Positions 57,364 through 64,000 of a stretch of 64,000 bases of DNA are shown in pieces (position 1 is the first letter of the stretch; the number at the start of each line of letters is the position of its first letter). The stretch is from Puccinellia tenuiflora (lineage: Eukaryota > Streptophyta > Magnoliopsida > Poales > Poaceae): positions 1,085,660 to 1,149,659 of the forward strand of contig QRDG01001356.1 in the NCBI GenBank assembly GCA_012064385.1, given 5' to 3'. Both the position numbers and the translations under genes were made by a program. The notes below the pieces were generated by a model, which saw only the letters and a list, made by a program, of their open reading frames with translations, did not search any database and was not told the DNA's origin.

Positions 57364-58777
57364 TGCCTGTAGGAAACACTTCTATTGGTCAACGTCAAGT
57401 CTAGTATTTGTGAAAATTATTTATAACCTACAAATGAATTATGAAAACCTTCTTAGGATTCTTTTTACTCCTTACCTGATATCACTCTATTCTCGAAGAC
57501 ATCATACCTCTATTTGAGTTAAAAGATTTACTTCTCGGGTGTTACTTCGATCCTTTAGGATCACGGGGTTGGCTTCTACCTTTAGGATTACATGTCAGGT
57601 TGCTCCAGTCTTCAAAATCCGAAGTAAAATCAGTTGTTTAGCAACAATCTTCTTCTTCCTTGCTTGAAATGTTTCACACCTAATCGGGTGTCCCTTTCTT
57701 TCGGTTCTAGCCCAAGATCTGGAACCGAAGGTCCAAAATTGTACTAGAATTCTGGGGTATTGAAACATGACGGTTGTTACCCATGTGAGCATTATGCTAG
57801 TCGTGAGTCTCAGTACATTATACTGATCTTTAACCCAAGATCTTTCCCATTGAACCCTGGTGTTAACTATTAAACCCTACATCAGGTTGGCTGGATTTGA
57901 AGTTACTCTTCAAGCTTGTGGTTGTAGTAATTGAATTGCGACAACAAAGCTCTTCCATGTCACTAGCTTTAGCGAGATATTCTGTCATTGAACTATCTGG
58001 ATCACGACAAGAGTGCTCTTATCGAGTTTTCCATCTTTGTTTGTGACTCCTTCAGTAACCCTCATTCGTGAAACCCTTTCAGCACTAGATGTTGGAAGAG
58101 TGCTAACATGTTCTTCTGTCATATCTTGGGATTCTCCTAAGCATGTTTCTTACTCTTGATCTGCTGTCCGACCTTGGTCTGTCAGTTGGCAGTCAAGTTT
58201 AATCGTGCATTGGTGTGTTCTGAGGCAAGTTACTCTTGTGGTTCGTCAAGACATTCCACTTGGGGATGTTAGGAGAAACAAACCCCGGTACCTGGTCATT
58301 TCTCGGACCAGGTCAAAGTATTGTAATCCACAGAATAAGAGGCTTGTCTAGCTTTTGTTTTCTTCCAACTTCTCCCTCAAAGGCTTGTGGTCTTGTGCAA
58401 AGTTCATAGACCAATCCTTAAGAGGATCAATTGTCTATCACCATGAAATTCTTTCCTTTTCTTTCGATACCTTGATGCGCTTCAAGTTTGTTAACCCAAT
58501 AGTTGTCTTTGAACACTTATTTCTTGAGTTGACCTAGGAATACTCGATCTTCGTAAAGATCAATCTTTCTAGTGTTACTCCCTCTTTGCTACGGTGTAGT
58601 TGAGAGGCCACCTTGAAGAAAAGAGATGGATCTTATCTTGATGTCGTAGATCAACCTCTTCAAGAAAGGGAATCATCGTCGGATCGAGAAGATCCTTGAA
58701 GACCGGTGTTGCCATGCTCCCTTCTCTCTCTTCTACCTTAGGAATCTCGTGACGAGATTCTTGTAAGGGGGGTAGTT
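57364..58777 (+). mobile_element. Short non-coding interior of E3
   Basis: Only 1.4 kb separates the primer site from the 3' LTR, and it holds no gag or pol motif, so this is a large internal-deletion or non-autonomous derivative. It ends with GACGAGATTCTTGTAAGGGGGGTAG, a polypurine tract with the wording usual for Tekay elements. Confidence 0.65.
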
Positions 58778-60861
58778 TGTAATAGCCCCAATTTGGTACT
58801 GTAAAATTTGAACCAAATTTTCACTTTTGCATTGCATCGTTGAGCATGGCATTCATGATTGCAATCCCTCACTTGAATTAAGGTTGTGGCAACAATTAAT
58901 AAATCCAAATGGCTATAACTCCTTTCCATGATTGTTAATGTTTTTGGATAAACAAAATTATTTTGAGCATCCATATTTGTCCAGGAAGCTCCAAGAGTTC
59001 AATTTAATATTTTGAAATTCCTTGCTAAGGTGTAAAACGACAATAAATGGAAATTCTCCAAATTGCCATAATTAAACCCTATAAACAAATGTTGTCCAAA
59101 ACATTTTATTTCGCAACCTAAATTTTTGTGGAGCTTCTAAATATTATGGGGAGCCCACGTGAATATTTTCAAAATTTTAGAAATTGTTTAAGTGTCTCAA
59201 TTAAAATCCCTAAAAGCCTGCTGGATTAAAAGGTAATAAAAAATAAAGAGTTATAGGCAGGTGGCTTCCTGCAAAGTCACCATCTTCTCCCTGTAGCGAA
59301 AATTTGTCGCCACCGCACCAGCTCGCTGGCCGCCGTGCCGAGCTCGATGGATAAGAGGGCCACCGAGGCCCTACTCACTCTCTCTCCCCTTACTTTTCGC
59401 TCACCTCCTTCTCTCTCTCCCCTTCCTCCTCGGCCATGGCCGTGACCTAGGCCGGACACGCTGTCGCATCGCCGCCGCTAGGGAGACCGCAGAGCGGATC
59501 GGAGTCGGGCAAAAGGACAGCCTCGCCTCCCTCTCCGTCCTGCTACAAGGAATCACACCAGGAACCTCGGACTCGCCGCCATCGACCTCGCCCTCTTCCA
59601 CTCCGGCCGACGCACTCCGAGCTCGATTGCCGCCTTCTCTGACTTCCTCTATTTCCGCCGCGAGCACCCACGCATCGAGGGTGAGCTAGGCTACCTCCTG
59701 GACATCCCCGTTCCTATCCTCCCTCCCTAGTTTCACCGTGCAGCCGTATCTCGCCTTAGACCACCGCCGGTCGCCGTCGTTCTCGTCGTGCCGGCGATGA
59801 ATAGGTAGCGGCACCGCCCATTACTAGCTCTCTGTAGCCGGGCGCGTCGAACGCTTCCTTTAGGCCGTCCCCACACGCCCCTCCACCATCGGAACCGTGC
59901 ACGTTGCCGCTGGTGGTCACCGCGTGCTCGCGTCGGTCGTGGCATCGCCCCGGTCAAGCCCGGCCGTGGGCCTTCGCGCCGACGTGGCCGCCTACATGGC
60001 TGGGTCCCACCAGTCACTAACTATTAGACTGGCGGGTAAAGACCCGGACCGGTGAAAAACGTTTTGGCCAGCTCTCTGTGGATTTATATTTCAAACAGAA
60101 AATCAAATGAACTTGTAGAATTCATAAGTTTTCAAATATTGATCCAAAAATTACAAATAAGGTATCAAAATGTTTCGAAAAATAAGATCTATCTGTTAGA
60201 ACCAATTACATGTTAAAAAGATTTTTTTTCAATGATGTGTTTCTAGAATAACTAAAAGGGCAGAATTTAAAACCCAAATTTGGAATTTCACAGAATATTG
60301 ATACTTGCTCAGAAAATAGTGTTTCATATACCATAATGCTCAGAAAAAAATATCTATCTAATGATAACATTTACATGCATATTTAAACCACTTTTTAGTA
60401 TTGTAAATTTGTATAAACAACATGGACATTTTATTAAGCATGGGGTTTGTTTCCAAGTAATTGCACTAATTATTTTGGCACCCCATTTAAATTGTTAACT
60501 AATTTTATTATTAATACCAGTGCGTAAATTTGACATGTCATCATGAGTGTGCATTACACCTGTTTGAATTCATGTTATTTATTTGTTTCCTTCCGTTATT
60601 GTTTGTGCATCGTTAGATCTAGGAGTCGAGGTTCCACCACAATACCTTGACGATCCATGCTACCTGCCCCATCAGCAAGGCAAGAATAACCCAACCTTAT
60701 GTGCATATCTCATCCTATTGTTTTACACAAGTATTTTCCCCACCATAATATTGCATTCGATTCTAATGTCAATTTTAGTCGATGGATAGAGTATCCTATT
60801 AGTTGCATTTGTTCCCTACGCAATTACCTGTTTCCCTCCTATGATCCATAGGGTTGATGTG
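58778..60861 (+). repeat. 5' part of the 3' LTR of E3
   Basis: It starts TGTAATAGCCCC after the purine tract. Around 59270-60050 it has a GC-rich stretch with ORFs in several frames, as in the chromovirus LTR; none has a domain. The LTR is broken off at 60861 by an inverted copy of its own family. 60060-60780 is AT-rich and shows nothing else. Confidence 0.65.
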
Positions 60862-62080
60862 TGTAGCGCCCTGACCCCAGAACTATACAGTGAAGCGTTG
60901 TGCAACCGGTCATGCTACACAATCGAGGGTTACTGGGTTTACCAATCCCAGGCCAAAACTCATTGGCAGGTGTGCTCGGAATGTATCATCGGCACAGAAC
61001 ACCCCGATCATGCCATAAGCTCAGACATCGCTATCACGTATAGTAAAGAGACTGAGACTTGTGGAACAAGTGGCACATTGCAGACTCTACGACACAAAAG
61101 CATATAGCAACTCATATAAGAGAAGATACAAATATTACACACAAAAGGATCACAGATCCAACAATACATCAAGCGGAAGCGGGTAGTGTTGTCTAACAAC
61201 AACATGCAAATATATGGCCTAAGAGGCCTACAAATAAAAGATCCCAGCCAGCTTGTTCCACGGTCCCAAGCTGCCACCTGGGAACCCCGGACTACTAGTC
61301 GACGTCCACGAAGAACCCACCTAGCTGCTCGGTGTCGTCCTCCTCTGAAATACAAATATAAAGGCAGCAAAGAGAGACTGAGTACGACGTACTCACAAGT
61401 TTAGTAGGGCGATATAGGCCCGATGCTGACGGAGGCTCTAAAGCTGTATAATGTAGCTAATTTGCATAAAACTAGGTTTTCATTTAAAAAGATAAAAAAA
61501 ATGACACATGGCATCGACTACTCTGAGTAATTTTCATAAAAGGGGTAAGAGAGTAAACTTATCATATTCGGTTCTCATCGAACCTACTTGTAGCCATAAC
61601 CACTCATTTCCACCAAAGGCACTCCCTCGAATCACCCTCGAGGAAATGAACCTTTTTTCACGCGTTGAAATGCAACCTTTAGCTGCCAAATTTTAATTAG
61701 GTTAGAGTTCTTTATGACCCCGTAAATACATTCCCAAGGCGTCCATAACCGCGGACACGGCTTTTCGAAAAGATTGACCCTGCAGGGGTGTACTAATTTA
61801 CCCACCGGTACCGTCCGGCTCACCTGATTGGTCCTCTTCCGGGGAAGACCGGCGAGTGGGCGCGGTTAAACCTTTACCTCGCGTGAGACTATCCAAGAAT
61901 CATCTGTGGCCACAGGGCAAGTTTACCCAGCCTATTTTAGCCCCTGCCCCATCGCCACGTCCTAAACACCACCATCCTCATCACTTCTTTTTCCGCTCAC
62001 ACACACGGCAAATGGAAAAGCGAACTAGAGGACCCTTGGATACGCCCGCACAAGTTATTTAGTTAAAGGGGATTCCATAT
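60862..62080 (-). mobile_element. Inverted LTR fragment of the E3 family (E4)
   Basis: TGTAGCGCCCTGACCCC at 60862 is the reverse complement of the E3 LTR end. Homology to 56481-57343 continues to about 61750. The rest, up to the E5 LTR at 62081, has no ORF of interest. It is a solo LTR or LTR fragment inserted in opposite orientation and cut by E5. Confidence 0.65.
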
Positions 62081-63154
62081 TGTCGGAGAACTGTCCCAGG
62101 AACTGGCTGTGTCTCACAAGGTATCGAGTAAGGGGCTGAACACGGAATCAAACAACCCTCAACGTGCCTCGGCGACGGTGCTCGCAGAGAATCGCTGCGG
62201 GACGGCACTGCAGAGATGAACACACGATGTTACCCAGGTTCAGGGCCCTCTGGGAGAGGTAAAACCCCTACGTCATGCCTTGGTTGTATTGCACTTGCTT
62301 GGAGAGGTTTTAGTACAAAGGGAGCTTGGCGAGCTCAAGGTGGCTAACAATGGCTATTGCTAACCCTAGATCTGAATCAGAAAACCAACCCCTTGCCCGA
62401 ACGTGCTCCCCCTCCTTTTATAGGTGTCTCGGACCTCTTCCCCCAAATGTCTTGGCGGGAAGGGCTACCACATGGCGACGAAGGAGGAGGACGGGTGCAC
62501 GATAAAGGTAGAGTCCATGGACGCGGTCCATGGCAGGGAGCGGTGTCACCAAAGCTGGAAAAGCCACCGTCCAGCCAGGACGGTGGGCTGGCGCCGCTGA
62601 GGTGGGATGTGTCCCACGGTGACGTCGCCCTTGGAGGGTAGCTGCAGACGGTCCCCTTATCACCAAAGTGGGAATTCTTGGAGCTCCTTTGCTTGGTGCA
62701 GCATTGTTGACTGCTTTATACACAAGAACGGCAACTGTGGCGCTGCCATCACCGCGCGCTGGCGCGGTCGTCACCGCGTGCAGGCACGCCCGTGACTCTG
62801 TGGAGGGTGCAGAGCCCATGTGCGCTCTGCCGCGGAGGCAGAGCTGGCTTCGTGAGGAAGGAAACCGTAGCGAGGCTGGAGGCCTCGCCGAGCCTTTTGA
62901 CTTGATCCTTGGAGATGCCCTCTCGAGAGGAGGTCCCTCGCGAGGGGAAAGGTCCTCGCGAGGAGGAGAGGTCCCTCGCGAGGCTCGCCAGGCTTGGCGA
63001 GCCTGGTCCTTAGCGAAATCTTCTGAAGAATGTTGTGGGCCCTGGCAGGCCGGCCCGTGGTACCCTGGTTTCCACTGTGCCGACAGATTCCGTGTTCAGC
63101 CCCTTACTCAATACCTTGTGAGACACACCCAGTTCCTGGGACAGTTCTCCGACA
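62081..63154 (-). repeat. LTR of gypsy element E5, with 69-bp terminal inverted repeats
   Basis: It starts TGTCGGAGAACTGTCCCAGG and ends CCTGGGACAGTTCTCCGACA. The two ends pair over 69 bp (62081-62149 with 63086-63154) with two mismatches. The TATA box (TATAAAAG, 62415-62422) and the U5-like words (GACGTAGGGGTTTTACC, CCTGAACCTGGGTAAC) are on the minus strand, so the promoter points away from the gag gene at 63206. The LTR body therefore looks inverted relative to the element interior. Confidence 0.75.
62919..62983. repeat. Cluster of CCTCGCGAGG palindromes
   Basis: Four palindromes (CCTCTCGAGAGG at 62919, CCCTCGCGAGGG at 62935, TCCTCGCGAGGA at 62953 and CCTCGCGAGG at 62974) are spaced 16-20 bp centre to centre. 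A looser inverted pair (CTCGCCA/TGGCGAG) follows. They lie upstream of the minus-strand TATA box, as enhancer-like or protein-binding repeats might. Confidence 0.6.
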
Positions 63155-63174
63155 TTTGGCGCGCCAGGTAGGGG
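63155..63174 (+). promoter_or_regulatory. Primer site region of E5
   Basis: TTTGGCGCGCCAGGTAGGGG directly follows the LTR end and is the standard start of the interior of many grass gypsy elements. It is a tRNA-primer type different from iMet; I do not assign the tRNA. Confidence 0.7.
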
Positions 63175-63205
63175 GCTGAGGCGCATTTGCATCCTCGACA
63201 CCGCC

Positions 63206-64000
63206 ATGGCCGGCTCTCGCGCCGAACGTCTCGCTCGCCGGACGGCCAGCGCCGCCACCGCTCCCACTGGCAACCCGCGCGGCCGCCCGCGCGGAAGTGC
63301 TGCTCCGGAGCGCCACGTCGACCCCGAGCCCCGCGTCGAGCAACCGGAGGACGACGACAACGACCACGCCGAGGACGACCTCGGTGAAGAGGAGGCTTCC
63401 TCCCTGCACCCGTCGCGTGACCGTGCTGCCTCCTCGCTGGGCCGCCCTCCGCCCAGCCCGGCAACTGCGCTTCTTATGGCGCAGGAGCTGCTGCAGTACC
63501 GTCCCACGCCGGAGGCCCAAGAAGCCTGGCTCAACTGCCTCTCCGAGCTCGTCGGCGCCACTCGCGTCGGCGCTCCTGCACCGTCTCGTTCGCTGGTTCT
63601 CTCTGCACGCGCAGGGGACGTGGCGCACGGCGCGCCGCATGCACCTCCTCGTCATCCCGCGCCCGCTCCAGCTCCACCCGTTCCACCGCAACCTGCTCCT
63701 GCCGGGCCTCCTCCTTGCGACAACCGCGCTGCATCGCACGCGTCGTTGCCGCATGACTGCCAAATCGTGCAGCGAGCCCCGGAGGACGCATGCGTGAGCA
63801 TCGAGCGCCACCAGGATCGCCACAACCGCGCCGTCCAGGACGTCGCCACTGCGGGGCGCCACCTCCGCGCCACCCTCTCCAACGGCCCGGTCACCTACGG
63901 CACGGCTGCCGCGTTCACTCGCAGCCTCCGTCGCGTCGTCTGGCCGGTCAAGTTCAGGCCGGATCTTCCTCCGCGCTACGACGGCAAGAACAACCCCCTG
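63206..64000 (+). CDS. gag of gypsy element E5 (partial, runs off window)
   Basis: The frame from ATG 63206 (MAGSRAERLARRTASAA) is open for 265 codons to the window edge. It has an acidic stretch (EQPEDDDNDHAEDDLGEEE), a Pro/Ala-rich linker, and near the end WPVKFRPDLPPRYDGKNNPL, the entry to the gypsy capsid domain (compare A2 FKIDVLCYDGTTNP). The start fits the usual position, about 50 bp after the primer site. Overlapping minus-strand ORFs here are GC-driven shadows. Confidence 0.75.
   Translation, partial: MAGSRAERLARRTASAATAPTGNPRGRPRGSAAPERHVDPEPRVEQPEDDDNDHAEDDLGEEEASSLHPSRDRAASSLGRPPPSPATALLMAQELLQYRPTPEAQEAWLNCLSELVGATRVGAPAPSRSLVLSARAGDVAHGAPHAPPRHPAPAPAPPVPPQPAPAGPPPCDNRAASHASLPHDCQIVQRAPEDACVSIERHQDRHNRAVQDVATAGRHLRATLSNGPVTYGTAAAFTRSLRRVVWPVKFRPDLPPRYDGKNNPL

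Noticed and set aside
59277..60017. GC-rich ORFs that could be a captured host exon
   Set aside because: Low-complexity Arg/Pro translation, several frames open at once, located inside an LTR.

Overview
The window is nuclear DNA from a grass (Poaceae; species not resolved). It holds a spliced plant transcription-factor gene, Ty3/gypsy retrotransposons nested inside each other, iMet-tRNA primer sites, long chromovirus LTRs, and no bacterial gene organisation. The only convincing host gene is a five-exon bHLH gene (6402-9900) related to Arabidopsis bHLH121/URI. Almost everything else is transposon-derived.

Layout. 1-735: intergenic DNA with a MITE-like foldback. About 735-6213: a decayed DNA-transposon-like block with a GRF zinc-finger/transmembrane pseudogene (+), a satellite-like ~165/330-bp AT-rich array, and a PB1/zinc-knuckle gene (-). 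Its right end lies about 190 bp upstream of the bHLH start codon. 6402-9900: bHLH gene. 10235-56480: a tandem Tat-lineage array sharing LTRs (LTR-internal-LTR-internal-LTR, copies A1 and A2). Copy A1 (10235-45252) has a truncated 5' LTR and has been invaded by a non-autonomous element (N1, 10944-14905), two solo LTRs (12587-13507 and 21080-22001), a young gag-only element (N2, 22232-27041) and a 14.5-kb Tekay-type chromovirus (30719-45246, on the minus strand). A tandem duplication doubled the A1 3' region plus the first ~700 bp of the chromovirus LTR, with its junction at 28162-28165. Copy A2 (45253-56480) has gag-pol and both LTRs. 56481-62080: remnants of a second long-LTR family, partly inverted. 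62081-64000: the start of another gypsy element whose LTR has 69-bp terminal inverted repeats and appears flipped relative to its gag gene, which runs off the window.

The most unusual content is antisense to the Tat elements. Three copies of the 3' region carry (i) a small two-exon gene with its own TATA box and a 79-bp intron whose splice sites are intact in all three copies, and (ii) an ORF for an RGG-rich protein with a B3-like DNA-binding domain and an acidic tail. The retrotransposon therefore carries an apparent antisense gene cassette. The chromovirus also has an extra sense ORF upstream of gag.

Insertion order from nesting: A1/A2 array first, then the chromovirus (TSD TATCC), then the segmental duplication. 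The solo LTR at 21080 and N2 (LTRs of equal length with two differences seen) are absent from the second duplicate, so they most simply came after it. Most stop codons in the coding regions look like CAG-to-TAG or TGG-to-TAG changes, as expected from deamination of methylated CHG sites.
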